From NCBI GenBank assembly GCA_023667845.1, contig JAMPIU010000053.1, positions 62,001-126,000 of the forward strand: a stretch of 64,000 nucleotides of DNA, in the 5' to 3' direction. Under the pieces are notes generated by a model. That model was given only the letters and a program-made list of their open reading frames with translations, was not told the origin of the DNA and ran no database searches. The number at the start of each line of letters is the position of its first letter. The stretch's first letter is position 1. Position numbers and translations under genes: made by a program. Source of the stretch: Dehalobacter sp. (GTDB lineage Bacteria; Bacillota; Desulfitobacteriia; Desulfitobacteriales; Syntrophobotulaceae). Below, piece after piece: positions 1 through 8,073 of this stretch.

Positions 1-62
1 TAGACAGCACCGGTAAGATTTCCGGCTTATTCTAAGATAAAGTTTAATATTGTTTCCAATAA

Positions 63-97
63 GAATGAGATGGCAGCTTCGTACTACCATCTCATTC
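63..97. terminator. Hairpin, possible terminator of an upstream gene
   Basis: Inverted repeat GAATGAGATGG / CCATCTCATTC with a 13-nt loop. No clear T-run follows, so it may be an RNA end, a processing stem or an operator. It lies between an unseen upstream gene and fchA. Confidence 0.4.
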
Positions 98-148
98 TAT
101 AAATGCTCTTAATCTTTATTCACTGACGTTGTCTATGTATTACACAGA

Positions 149-165
149 CTAGTTTCTAGAACTAG
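149..165. promoter_or_regulatory. Palindrome upstream of fchA
   Basis: CTAGTT-n5-AACTAG forms a 17-bp inverted repeat in the 297-bp leader before fchA, 133 bp before the chosen start. It has the form of an operator. No regulator can be named from the sequence. The rest of the leader (166-297) is AT-rich and shows no riboswitch that I recognise. Confidence 0.35.
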
Positions 166-297
166 ATACCAGAATTTAAGCTTTGAGTATTTTGTAGAAT
201 ACTTGTCTTAAGATGACATGACTATGGGATCGCTATATATTGGTTGCTCACGCAATAATTTAGTAGCAAAAAAAATTAAGAACAGGAGATGAATATT

Positions 298-930
298 ATG
301 TTGAAAAAGAGCTGTATTGAATTTGTAAACGCTCTGTCTTCCAAAGAGCCGATTCCTGGCGGCGGCGGTGCTTCTGCTTATGTTGGCTCCATCGGCATGG
401 CGCTGGGTGTCATGGTAGGAAGTTTAACTGTCGGCAAGAAGAAATATGCTGATGTTGAAGCCGATGTACTCGTCCTGATGGAAAAAGGCCAGAAGATCAT
501 TGAAAAACTGCAGGTTCTGGTCAAAGAAGATGCTGATGCTTTCTATCCGCTTTCCCAGGCTTACGGACTGCCTAAAAATACTGAAGAAGAAATCCGGGCC
601 AAAGAAGAAACCTTGCAGGCCGCTTTGGTTAAAGCAACACTTGTACCGCTCGATATTGCCAGATGCTGCGCTGACGGCATCAATCTTCAGGAAGAATTCG
701 CTCAGAAAGGCACCCGTATTGCGATTAGCGACGTCGGTGTCGGCGTAACCTTCCTGAAAGCTGCGCTCGAAGGTGCCAAACTGAATGTCTTAATCAACAC
801 CCAGATCATGAAAGATCAGGTTCTAAAACAGAAAATTGAGACTGAACTGAATGAACTTGTCACCACATATACCGCCAAAGCCGACCGCATCTTTGCGGAA
901 GTTCAGAATGCAATCACAGGAGGTAAATAA
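298..930 (+). CDS. fchA: Methenyl-THF cyclohydrolase / formiminotransferase-cyclodeaminase family
   Basis: A cytosolic enzyme of 210 residues, the usual length for stand-alone FchA. It has the glycine-rich stretch PGGGGASAY near residue 20 that is typical of the cyclodeaminase fold. In acetogens this family serves as 5,10-methenyl-THF cyclohydrolase in the methyl branch of the Wood-Ljungdahl pathway. I chose the ATG at 298 over the one at 289 because ACAGGAG lies 9 nt before it, while the earlier ATG abuts that site. The stop is 5 bp before folD, whose ribosome site sits in the fchA end, so the two are probably co-translated. Cyclohydrolase rather than deaminase activity is inferred from context. 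Confidence 0.88.
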   Translation: MLKKSCIEFVNALSSKEPIPGGGGASAYVGSIGMALGVMVGSLTVGKKKYADVEADVLVLMEKGQKIIEKLQVLVKEDADAFYPLSQAYGLPKNTEEEIRAKEETLQAALVKATLVPLDIARCCADGINLQEEFAQKGTRIAISDVGVGVTFLKAALEGAKLNVLINTQIMKDQVLKQKIETELNELVTTYTAKADRIFAEVQNAITGGK

Positions 931-935
931 GCAGC

Positions 936-1784
936 ATGACTCAGATTCTTAACGCTAAACCCGTTGTTCAGGCCATGAAAGAAAACCTCCAGCAGGAAGT
1001 TGCGGCTTTAAAAGCTGAAGGCATCAACCCGACCTTAGGCATCATTCGCGTCGGCAGCCGTCCGGACGACGTTTACTATGAAAACAACATTATTAAAAAC
1101 TGCGATAATCTTGGCATTGCAACCAAGACCTATCCTTTGGACTTAAATATCAGCATGGAAGAATTCACAAAAGTCATGACGGGGGTCAACAATGACAGTA
1201 CCGTTCATGGCATCATGCTGTTCCGTCCGCTACCGAAACAGCTGGACGAAGAAGTCATCAAGCACCTGATCTCGGCAGATAAAGACATTGACTGCATGAA
1301 TCCGCTGAATCTGGCCAAAGTATTTGAAGGCGATATGAGCGGACTCCTGCCCTGCACGCCCGCAGCATGTATGGAAACCTTGAGCCATTACGGCTACAAT
1401 CTTAGCGGCGCGAATGTAGTGGTCATGGGAAGAAGCCTCGTTGTCGGCAAACCGCTGGCCATGATGCTCTTAAAAGAAAATGCGACCGTGACGATGTGCC
1501 ATTCCAAGACCAAAGATATGGCCGGAATTGCGAAGAAAGCGGACATCATCATTGCTGCGATGGGCAGAGCCAAAATGATCGATGACAAATACGTATCCGA
1601 AAACACCGTTGTCATCGACGTTGGCATCAACGATGCCGGAGACGGCAAGATGTGCGGGGATGTCGATTATGATGCAGTCGTGGACAAAGTCAGTGCGATC
1701 ACCCCTGTACCGGGCGGCGTAGGTTCGATTACCACCGCGATTTTGATGAAAAACTGTCTGCGGGCAGCCAGAAAAAAACACTGA
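936..1784 (+). CDS. folD: Bifunctional methylene-THF dehydrogenase / methenyl-THF cyclohydrolase
   Basis: A 282-residue FolD of normal length. It has a catalytic-domain stretch with YYENN around residue 48, the KDIDCMNPLN segment, the Rossmann stretch VVMGRSLVVGKP near residue 165, and the C-terminal signature TPVPGGVGSITTAIL. It interconverts methylene-, methenyl- and formyl-THF in the cytosol. AGGAGG at the end of fchA serves as its ribosome site. Together with fchA it covers the middle of the methyl branch. Formate-THF ligase and methylene-THF reductase are not in the window, so they must be elsewhere or upstream. Confidence 0.95.
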   Translation: MTQILNAKPVVQAMKENLQQEVAALKAEGINPTLGIIRVGSRPDDVYYENNIIKNCDNLGIATKTYPLDLNISMEEFTKVMTGVNNDSTVHGIMLFRPLPKQLDEEVIKHLISADKDIDCMNPLNLAKVFEGDMSGLLPCTPAACMETLSHYGYNLSGANVVVMGRSLVVGKPLAMMLLKENATVTMCHSKTKDMAGIAKKADIIIAAMGRAKMIDDKYVSENTVVIDVGINDAGDGKMCGDVDYDAVVDKVSAITPVPGGVGSITTAILMKNCLRAARKKH

Positions 1785-1882
1785 TAAACCTTGTTGACCC
1801 AGCAATCTAAATAGTCTATGAAAGATAAAATATTTAGGATACTTTTATTTTTAGAATATAGCGTACTTTGTCGAAAAAGATA

Positions 1883-1911
1883 TTGACCATATGTAGAAAC
1901 AATGTTAAACT
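1883..1911 (+). promoter_or_regulatory. Sigma-A-like promoter before the methyltransferase gene
   Basis: TTGACC (1883-1888), a 17-nt spacer and TAAACT (1906-1911) make a good match to the housekeeping consensus, about 50 bp ahead of the methyltransferase start at 1962. It implies that this gene has its own transcript separate from fchA-folD. Confidence 0.5.
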
Positions 1912-1924
1912 CTAAGCGTATACC

Positions 1925-1934
1925 TGTATATACA
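1925..1934. promoter_or_regulatory. TGTATATACA palindrome, possible operator
   Basis: TGTATATACA lies just downstream of the promoter at 1883-1911, inside the likely transcript start region. The same core, extended to TTGTATATACAA, recurs at 4056-4067 before cooS. A repressor of GntR type could bind such sites, but that is inference. Confidence 0.4.
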
Positions 1935-1961
1935 AATTTCATGAAGGAGTGAATTTGATAG

Positions 1962-2765
1962 ATGATTATTATTGGTGAAAAAATCAATGGTACAATCCCT
2001 ATCGTAAAAAAAGCGATTGAAGAAAGAGATGCTGACTTTATCCGCCAGCGTGCGATTGACCAGACCAATGACGGCGCCCACTACCTAGATGTCAGTGCCA
2101 GCACATCACCTGACGTTGAAGTGGAAACACTGAAATGGTTAATGGATATTGTTCAGGATGCCGTTGACACTCCCCTCTGTATTGACAGCCCCAATCCGCG
2201 TGCAATTGAAGCCGTTTTTAAATATGCCAAGAGACCGGGGCTTATCAATTCCGTTTCCATGGAAGGCGACAAATGCGATGTCATTTTCCCGCTTATCAAG
2301 GGAACGACCTGGGAAGTCATTGCGCTGACTTGCGACAATGACGGAATTCCGAAAGACGTTGACACCAGAGTCAGAATTGCTAAGCAAATGGTTGAGGAAG
2401 CTGCTAAATATGATATTACTCCTGACAGGATGCATGTCGACCCCTTGGTTATTGCTTTGTCTACTGATAACAATTCTATGTACTCCTTTAATGAAAGCAT
2501 GACAAGAATCAAAGAAATGTACCCGACAATCAAGATCACTTCCGGTTTGAGCAACATCTCTTTTGGAATGCCTTTAAGAAAAGTTGTGAACCAGAACTTC
2601 CTGGCCCTGGCTACTTTCTTTGGTATGGATTCCGCAATTATGGATCCCTGCAGCAGAGATATGATTGCAACCCTGCTCGCAACTGAAGCATTAATGGGTA
2701 AAGACAAGAACTGCAGAAAGTTCAGCACCGCTTTCAGACAAGGTAAAATTGGTCCTGTGAAATAA
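1962..2765 (+). CDS. Methyltetrahydrofolate:corrinoid methyltransferase, AcsE/MtrH-like (first copy)
   Basis: A 267-residue pterin-binding TIM-barrel protein. It opens with IIIGEKINGT and has DGAHYLDV, PLCIDSPNP and the SGLSNISFG region seen in AcsE/MtrH enzymes that pass a methyl group between methyl-THF and a corrinoid protein. It resembles the acsE product at 10512-11297 but is clearly divergent, so it may serve another corrinoid partner such as the lone one at 16534-17172. AAGGAG lies 12 nt before the ATG. It has its own promoter and a hairpin after it (2792-2824). Methyl donor and direction are not decided by the sequence. Confidence 0.8.
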   Translation: MIIIGEKINGTIPIVKKAIEERDADFIRQRAIDQTNDGAHYLDVSASTSPDVEVETLKWLMDIVQDAVDTPLCIDSPNPRAIEAVFKYAKRPGLINSVSMEGDKCDVIFPLIKGTTWEVIALTCDNDGIPKDVDTRVRIAKQMVEEAAKYDITPDRMHVDPLVIALSTDNNSMYSFNESMTRIKEMYPTIKITSGLSNISFGMPLRKVVNQNFLALATFFGMDSAIMDPCSRDMIATLLATEALMGKDKNCRKFSTAFRQGKIGPVK

Positions 2766-2791
2766 AGATAGACAAGAAAAATGAAATTTGT

Positions 2792-2824
2792 GACCACTAG
2801 AAAGGCGTTCCCCTTCTGGTGGTC
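2792..2824 (+). terminator. Hairpin after the methyltransferase gene
   Basis: GACCAC-t-AGAA pairs with TTCT-g-GTGGTC around a loop of about 11 nt. There is no strong T-run. It may be a weak terminator or an mRNA-stabilising stem before the amidohydrolase gene. Confidence 0.45.
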
Positions 2825-2854
2825 CGCAAAACCTTTTAAAGCCAGGTGAATAAA

Positions 2855-3763
2855 ATGATTAAAAACATATTGGTTGACGCCCATGTTCATTTGGCTTTGG
2901 ATGGAATAGCTTTTAAAGAGGCACGTCTGCTGCACAAAGATAACCCCAATTCAACTATAATCACCAATTTCCTTAGGAAATATAAAAAAATGGGCATTTG
3001 CGCACTACGTGACGGGGGAGACAACTTAAATGTATCTCTTCTGGCCAGGGAACTGGCCCTTGAAGAAGGAATGATTCTCCGGACCCCTGGTTTTGCGATC
3101 TACAAACAAGGATGCTACGGCAGCTTTTTGGGCAGACCGGTTGCCGATATAGCTGATTTCAAAAATGTTTTTAAAAAGCTGCTTGCGTTAAAGCCCGATC
3201 ATCTTAAGATACTACTGACCGGACTTGTAGATTTTGATCAATTCGGGAAAGTTGACGGCTCACATTTCAGTTATGATGAAATGTACTACATGATACAGAC
3301 AGCAAGGGATCAAGACCTTCCCGTAATGGTCCACACTAACTCGGCAGAAGCAGTTGGTATCGCTGTGAGAGCCGGTGCAAATACAATTGAGCACGGTTAT
3401 TTTTTGACAGAACATGAATTGCAGCTGATGCTGGAACACGATGCCATCTGGGTCCCTACATTAGCACCTTTGGGCAACCTGATTACTTCAAAAGACAGCC
3501 GCTTTACAGACCAATTGCCGAATATTGCCCGGATTTATGATACGCAGAAAGCCCAGGTCAAAAAAGCCTTTGAATTAGGCGTAAAAATCGCCGTTGGCAG
3601 CGATGCTGGTTCATACGGGGTATCCCACGGAAAAGGTTTCTATGATGAAGTCGGTCACATGGTTATGACAGGAATAAGCAAACACGCCGTTTTGGAACTG
3701 GCCACTGCAAACGGAATCAGTGCTTTAAATCTCAATAATAAAGAATTGGATTATATCTCCTAA
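2855..3763 (+). CDS. Metal-dependent amidohydrolase, imidazolonepropionase-like
   Basis: A 302-residue amidohydrolase of the TIM-barrel hydrolase superfamily. Metal-site motifs seen are DAHVH at residues 7-11, KILLTG (the usual position of the bridging lysine), MVHTN, EHGYFL and GSDAGS. The start at 2855 follows AGGTGA, while the GTG at 2846 would overlap that site. Such enzymes hydrolyse cyclic amides, and the substrate cannot be read from the sequence. Its place between a methyl-THF methyltransferase and cooS is unusual. A role in opening or clearing a C1 or N-containing substrate is a guess. Confidence 0.75.
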   Translation: MIKNILVDAHVHLALDGIAFKEARLLHKDNPNSTIITNFLRKYKKMGICALRDGGDNLNVSLLARELALEEGMILRTPGFAIYKQGCYGSFLGRPVADIADFKNVFKKLLALKPDHLKILLTGLVDFDQFGKVDGSHFSYDEMYYMIQTARDQDLPVMVHTNSAEAVGIAVRAGANTIEHGYFLTEHELQLMLEHDAIWVPTLAPLGNLITSKDSRFTDQLPNIARIYDTQKAQVKKAFELGVKIAVGSDAGSYGVSHGKGFYDEVGHMVMTGISKHAVLELATANGISALNLNNKELDYIS

Positions 3764-4430
3764 GCAAAAAAATCGATTGAATTGAGAAATTATGATAAAG
3801 ACAACAGTGATTTGTTGTGAAATGTTGAAAAACGAGCTTTCTACCATCATCGAAAAACTAGCATACACTAATCCTGTCGTCTGGATCTCCTCGGAATATC
3901 ATAACATCCTGAGACCCTAACCCTACGTGCTAAATTACTAAGTGAAATCAATAAGTATTATTTTGTAAAAAAATTCTTTTTAAGATATTAAAAAGCAAAT
4001 ACCACAATTGTTTATAATAAATTTTGTATTTATTAAAGCAAAAGTGTCATAATCCTTGTATATACAAAGATATACAAACCTATACAGGTAATTTTTTAAT
4101 TTTTTATTTATATACAAGTATATATAAATTATGCTGTTAAGAATTGAATAATTGCTATTCAGCCTCCCATTTCGTTCATTAACAACGGATCAATATATTC
4201 CCGAAAAATTTCGTACTATAATAATCTTAAATTTACACTGTCTATTTTATACCATTTTTACTGCCAGAGCTCTAATCCTTATATTTTTAAAAAAGTTTGT
4301 GAATTTACTCATAAAGGACCCGATTTCGAGTTAAAACCTCAGTACACGACACTTTTTACTTTAAGTATTAGCTATCTGTAGCAGCTAAACGATTTAAAGA
4401 CAACGTATAGTTATTGAAGGAGGAAACGCA
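3764..4430. other. Long AT-rich regulatory region before cooS
   Basis: 667 bp without a credible gene. It holds TTGTATATACAA at 4056-4067, a further TATACAA half-site at 4071-4077 and TATACAAGTATATA at 4111-4124. A short open frame at 4152-4334 has no recognisable content. The cooS ribosome site AAGGAGGA is at 4417-4423. The length and clustered palindromes suggest a regulated promoter for the CODH/ACS operon. Confidence 0.5.
4056..4067. promoter_or_regulatory. TTGTATATACAA palindrome before cooS
   Basis: A perfect 12-bp palindrome with a second TATACAA half-site immediately after it. Its core matches the site at 1925-1934, suggesting one regulator for the methyltransferase gene and the CODH/ACS operon. 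Confidence 0.45.
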
Positions 4431-6413
4431 ATGGACGAAAAACTACAGGATGAAAAAAAATTACTGGACGAAACAACACTGTCAGTAGATTTAGCTACTC
4501 AAGAGCTTTACGTCAAGGCCCGGAATGACGGTTCCGAAACACTCTGGGACAGAAAAGCCGCTCTCAAAAACCAATGCGGTTTTGGTGAGCAAGGTGTCTG
4601 CTGCCGGATTTGTACCATGGGTCCTTGCCGCGTCAGCCCGATTCCAGGAAAAGGCGTTCAAAAAGGTATTTGCGGCGCCACTGCGGATGTTATTGCTTCC
4701 AGGCATTATGCCCGAATGGTAGCAGGCGGTTCATCTGCACACTCCGATCACGGCAGACATATTGCCCATGTACTTCATATGGCAAGTCCGGACGGAGATT
4801 ATCAAATCCGTGACGAGAAAAAACTGCTGAATGTTGCAGCCAGATGGGGTGTGGCTACAGAAGGCAAAGATATCTACCGGGTTGCCCATGAAGTTGCTGA
4901 AGCAGCTCTGAATGATTTTGGCAAGCCTTTTGGTTCGATGGTTATTCCGCCAAGTATTACTAAACAAAGATTAAAAGTCTGGGAAGATAATGATATCCTC
5001 CCCGATGCTATTGACAAAGAAGTTGTATCGATTATGCATGCTACACATATGGGCTGTACCGCTGATGCTGAAAGCATGATCAATCTTTCTATGCGGACAT
5101 CTTTGACCGACGGTTGGGGCGGTTCCTATATCGGTACTGAATTCAGCGATATTATCTTTGGAACCCCGATGCCGAGAGAAATCGAAGCCAACATGGGTGT
5201 TATTGAGAAAAACATGGTGAACATTGTCTTGCATGGTCATGAACCCAGTTTATCGGAAATGATCGTTATTGCCGCTGATGACCCTGAGCTGAAGGCTCTG
5301 GCCAAGAGTGTCGGCGCAGAGGGAATCAACCTGGTCGGCATTTGCTGTACCGGCAATGAAGTCGCGATGCGTCATGGCATTAAAATTGCCGGGAATTTCA
5401 ATCAGCAGGAGCTCGCGATTGTTACCGGCGCCGTTGAGGCCATGATTGTGGACGTTCAATGTATCTTCCCTGCCCTGGCCAACCTGGCTCAATGTTACCA
5501 TACCAAATTTATCACAACCTCAAGACTTGCAAAAATTAAAGACGCCGTTCATATCGAATTTGATGAGAACAACGCCTATGAATGCGCAAAGAGAATAATT
5601 CGGAAAGCAGTAGAGAACTATACAAACAGAAAGCACGAAAAGGTTTCCATCCCAACACATAAATCAACCGGCACGATCGGTTACAGCAACCAGGCTATTA
5701 TTGGCCAGTTGGACCGCGTTGTCAATTCTTATACGCATAAGCCAGGCACGTTTGAACCATTGGCGCAATGCTTAGTTTCTGGTGTATTAAGAGGCGCAGC
5801 CGGTGTCGTCGGCTGCAACAACCCGAAGGTGAAAGGTGACCATAGCCATATCGAGATCATTAAAAAGATGCTCGCCAATGACGTCATTGTTGTTGTTACC
5901 GGCTGTGCGGCTCAGGCTGCTGCCAAAGCTGGTCTCTTAAGCAAAGATGCTGTCAAGTATTGCGGAGTAGGCTTACAAAAAGTATGCGAACTGGCCGATA
6001 TCCCTCCTGTTCTGCATATGGGCTCCTGTGTTGACAACAGTCGTATCCTTGAACTGGTTGGTGAAGTAGCCAAGATTCTGGGACTCGATATGAGTGAATT
6101 GCCGGTTGTCGGCGCAGCTCCGGAATGGATGTCCGAAAAAGCTATCGCCATCGGTACCTATGTAGTAAGCTCTGGAATTGATACCTTCCTGGGCGTTGTT
6201 CCTCCGGTAACTGGAAGCCCGGAAGTTACAGATATCCTGACCAACAAACTGGAAGACTGGGTAGGAGCAAAATTCTACTTTGAAACAGATCCGGCTGTAG
6301 CCGCAGAAAAAATGCTGGCCAGAATTGAAGAAAAGAGAGCCAAAGTCGAAGCCCTTAACGTTCAGAGAATGAATGTCACCGGCTATGACGACTTAATTCC
6401 TGCCGGCTTTTAA
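4431..6413 (+). CDS. cooS: Carbon monoxide dehydrogenase catalytic subunit (CODH of the CODH/ACS complex)
   Basis: A 660-residue Ni-Fe-S enzyme (also called acsA) that interconverts CO and CO2 in the cytosol. The N-terminal cysteines CGFGEQGVCC, CTMGPC and GICG supply the B and D clusters. C-cluster ligand regions are present: VLHGHEP, GICCTG, DVQCIFP, VGCNNPK, TGCAAQ and MGSCVDN. No key cysteine is missing. It has a strong ribosome site and opens the operon cooS-cooC-cooC-acsD-acsC-acsE-acsB-acsV. The adjoining acsB makes CODH/ACS coupling the likely role, rather than respiratory CO oxidation. The long upstream region suggests regulation. Confidence 0.96.
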   Translation: MDEKLQDEKKLLDETTLSVDLATQELYVKARNDGSETLWDRKAALKNQCGFGEQGVCCRICTMGPCRVSPIPGKGVQKGICGATADVIASRHYARMVAGGSSAHSDHGRHIAHVLHMASPDGDYQIRDEKKLLNVAARWGVATEGKDIYRVAHEVAEAALNDFGKPFGSMVIPPSITKQRLKVWEDNDILPDAIDKEVVSIMHATHMGCTADAESMINLSMRTSLTDGWGGSYIGTEFSDIIFGTPMPREIEANMGVIEKNMVNIVLHGHEPSLSEMIVIAADDPELKALAKSVGAEGINLVGICCTGNEVAMRHGIKIAGNFNQQELAIVTGAVEAMIVDVQCIFPALANLAQCYHTKFITTSRLAKIKDAVHIEFDENNAYECAKRIIRKAVENYTNRKHEKVSIPTHKSTGTIGYSNQAIIGQLDRVVNSYTHKPGTFEPLAQCLVSGVLRGAAGVVGCNNPKVKGDHSHIEIIKKMLANDVIVVVTGCAAQAAAKAGLLSKDAVKYCGVGLQKVCELADIPPVLHMGSCVDNSRILELVGEVAKILGLDMSELPVVGAAPEWMSEKAIAIGTYVVSSGIDTFLGVVPPVTGSPEVTDILTNKLEDWVGAKFYFETDPAVAAEKMLARIEEKRAKVEALNVQRMNVTGYDDLIPAGF

Positions 6414-6436
6414 AAAACGCGGCCATGGTCGTTTTG

Positions 6437-6461
6437 TTGCAAGAAGAATTTCTTCTTGCAA
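6437..6461 (+). other. Perfect palindrome between cooS and cooC
   Basis: TTGCAAGAAGAA, one central T, then TTCTTCTTGCAA: 12-bp perfect arms in the 86-bp gap. As RNA it could form a stem that protects the cooS message or attenuates read-through into the maturation genes. As DNA it could bind a protein. Confidence 0.5.
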
Positions 6462-6499
6462 CCAATAACAAAGATAAATCGTGCATCGGGGTGATTTAA

Positions 6500-7270
6500 A
6501 TAAAAATAGCAATTACAGGTAAAGGTGGCGTCGGCAAAACAACTTTTGCAGCAATTCTAAGCAGACTGTATGCAGCGGAAGGCTACCGGGTCCTGGCAGT
6601 TGATGCCGATCCTGATGCCAATCTGGCTTTGGCCCTTGGTTTTCCTGACGAGATTATTTCCAAGATCGTACCGATCGCCGAGATGAAAGAACTGATTGCC
6701 GAAAGAACAAGTACCCCGACCGATTCCTTTAGTAAAATGTTTAAATTGAATCCGCAGGTAGATGATATCCCGGACAAATACTGTACCCGCTATAACGGTG
6801 TAAATCTGTTAACGATGGGTACCGTCGAAAGCGGCGGCAGCGGCTGCGTTTGCCCGGAACATGTCCTGTTGAAAAGACTTACTTCTCATTTAGTCCTGCA
6901 AAATAAAGATGTTGTCGTTATGGATATGGAAGCCGGGATTGAGCATCTCGGCAGAGGAACAGCCCAGGGTGTGAATGCCTTTATTGTGGTCATTGAGCCC
7001 GGAGCCAGAAGCCTCCAGACGTACCACAAGATCAAGAAGCTGGCTTCCGATATCGGCGTATCGAAAATTTATGCCGTGGGCAACAAGATCAAAAACGATG
7101 CAGATAAAGGGTATATCCTCGACAATATCGATTTTGAAGCCTGCCTGGGTTTTATCTCTTACAACGCAAACGTCGTCAATTCTGATCGGGCAGACCAGTC
7201 TCCTTTCACGGACAATAAGATTGTTGAAGAAGTTAAAGCAATTAAGATTAAGCTCAATGCTTTGATATAG
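6500..7270 (+). CDS. cooC: CODH nickel-insertion ATPase CooC (first copy), apparent AUA start
   Basis: A MinD/ParA-type P-loop ATPase that loads nickel into the CODH C-cluster. The frame begins after a TAA at 6497-6499. The codon where family members have Met is ATA at 6500, giving (I/M)KIAITGKGGVGKTT, so the P-loop is only complete if translation starts there. GGGGTGAT (6488-6495) is an excellent Shine-Dalgarno match at the right distance. No ATG, GTG or TTG exists between the stop and the P-loop. The next ATG (6629) would remove the ATP site. The metal-binding CxC motif is present as GCVCPEH. Product is 256 residues. A sequence error changing ATG to ATA is the main alternative. Confidence 0.88.
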   Translation: MKIAITGKGGVGKTTFAAILSRLYAAEGYRVLAVDADPDANLALALGFPDEIISKIVPIAEMKELIAERTSTPTDSFSKMFKLNPQVDDIPDKYCTRYNGVNLLTMGTVESGGSGCVCPEHVLLKRLTSHLVLQNKDVVVMDMEAGIEHLGRGTAQGVNAFIVVIEPGARSLQTYHKIKKLASDIGVSKIYAVGNKIKNDADKGYILDNIDFEACLGFISYNANVVNSDRADQSPFTDNKIVEEVKAIKIKLNALI

Positions 7271-7286
7271 AAAAGAGGCAATTTAG

Positions 7287-8054
7287 ATGGGAAGAACAAT
7301 TGCGGTAGCCGGTAAAGGCGGAACCGGAAAAACAACCATTACAGGCCTTTTGATCGATTACCTTGTCAAAAATAAGCAAGGACCTGTACTTGCCGTCGAT
7401 GCTGATGCCAATGCCAATTTGAATGAAGTGCTGGGAGAAACAATCGAAGTTACGCTTGGAGAAATCAGAGAAGAAGTAAACTTAAGAGAAACCATGCGTG
7501 ATGGCTTCCCCGGAGGAATGACCAAGGCCCAGTACCTTCAGTACCAACTGAATACCGGGATCACCGAAGGAGATGGTTATGACCTCCTCGTCATGGGAAG
7601 ATCCGAAGGCAAAGGCTGCTACTGTTTTGTTAACGGGATTTTGCGGGAACAGCTTGACAAAGTCTCTGATAAATACAACTATGTTGTGATCGATAATGAA
7701 GCCGGCATGGAGCACTTGAGTCGGGGAACGGCAAGAAACATTGATATTCTGATCCTCGTTAGCGACTGCTCGCGCCGCGGCATTCAGGCCGTTGGCCGAA
7801 TCAACAAGTTGGTTAAAGAATTAGGTCTGAAAGTAGCTCAACAATATTTGATTGTCAATAAAGCCCCAGATGAACAATTAAGCGAGGGGATTACTGAAGA
7901 AATATCTTTGCAGGGGTTGGAACTGCTGGGGATCATTGCCCTGGATCCATTGATATATGCGTATGATTCTCAGGGAAAAGCCTTGGTTAATTTGCCTGAT
8001 GACAGTTTATCAAAACGGGCAATTAAAGATATCTGCCAAATAATTGGTTTATAA
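7287..8054 (+). CDS. CODH nickel-insertion ATPase CooC/AcsF-type (second copy)
   Basis: 255 residues. It has the deviant Walker A AGKGGTGKTT at residues 8-17, the Walker-type VIDNEAGMEHLSRG stretch and a CxC motif (KGCYCFVN) that would bind nickel between two subunits of a dimer. It lies 16 bp after the first cooC and 19 bp before acsD. In acetogens two CooC-like ATPases next to CODH/ACS are thought to mature CODH and ACS separately. Which copy serves which enzyme cannot be told here, although its place before acsD suits an AcsF-like role. Confidence 0.85.
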   Translation: MGRTIAVAGKGGTGKTTITGLLIDYLVKNKQGPVLAVDADANANLNEVLGETIEVTLGEIREEVNLRETMRDGFPGGMTKAQYLQYQLNTGITEGDGYDLLVMGRSEGKGCYCFVNGILREQLDKVSDKYNYVVIDNEAGMEHLSRGTARNIDILILVSDCSRRGIQAVGRINKLVKELGLKVAQQYLIVNKAPDEQLSEGITEEISLQGLELLGIIALDPLIYAYDSQGKALVNLPDDSLSKRAIKDICQIIGL

Positions 8055-8073
8055 GAAGAAGGAGGAGATTCTA

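Noticed and set aside
4152-4334. Open frame of 60 codons in the cooS leader
   Set aside because: AT-rich, no ribosome site and no recognisable pattern. Likely chance.
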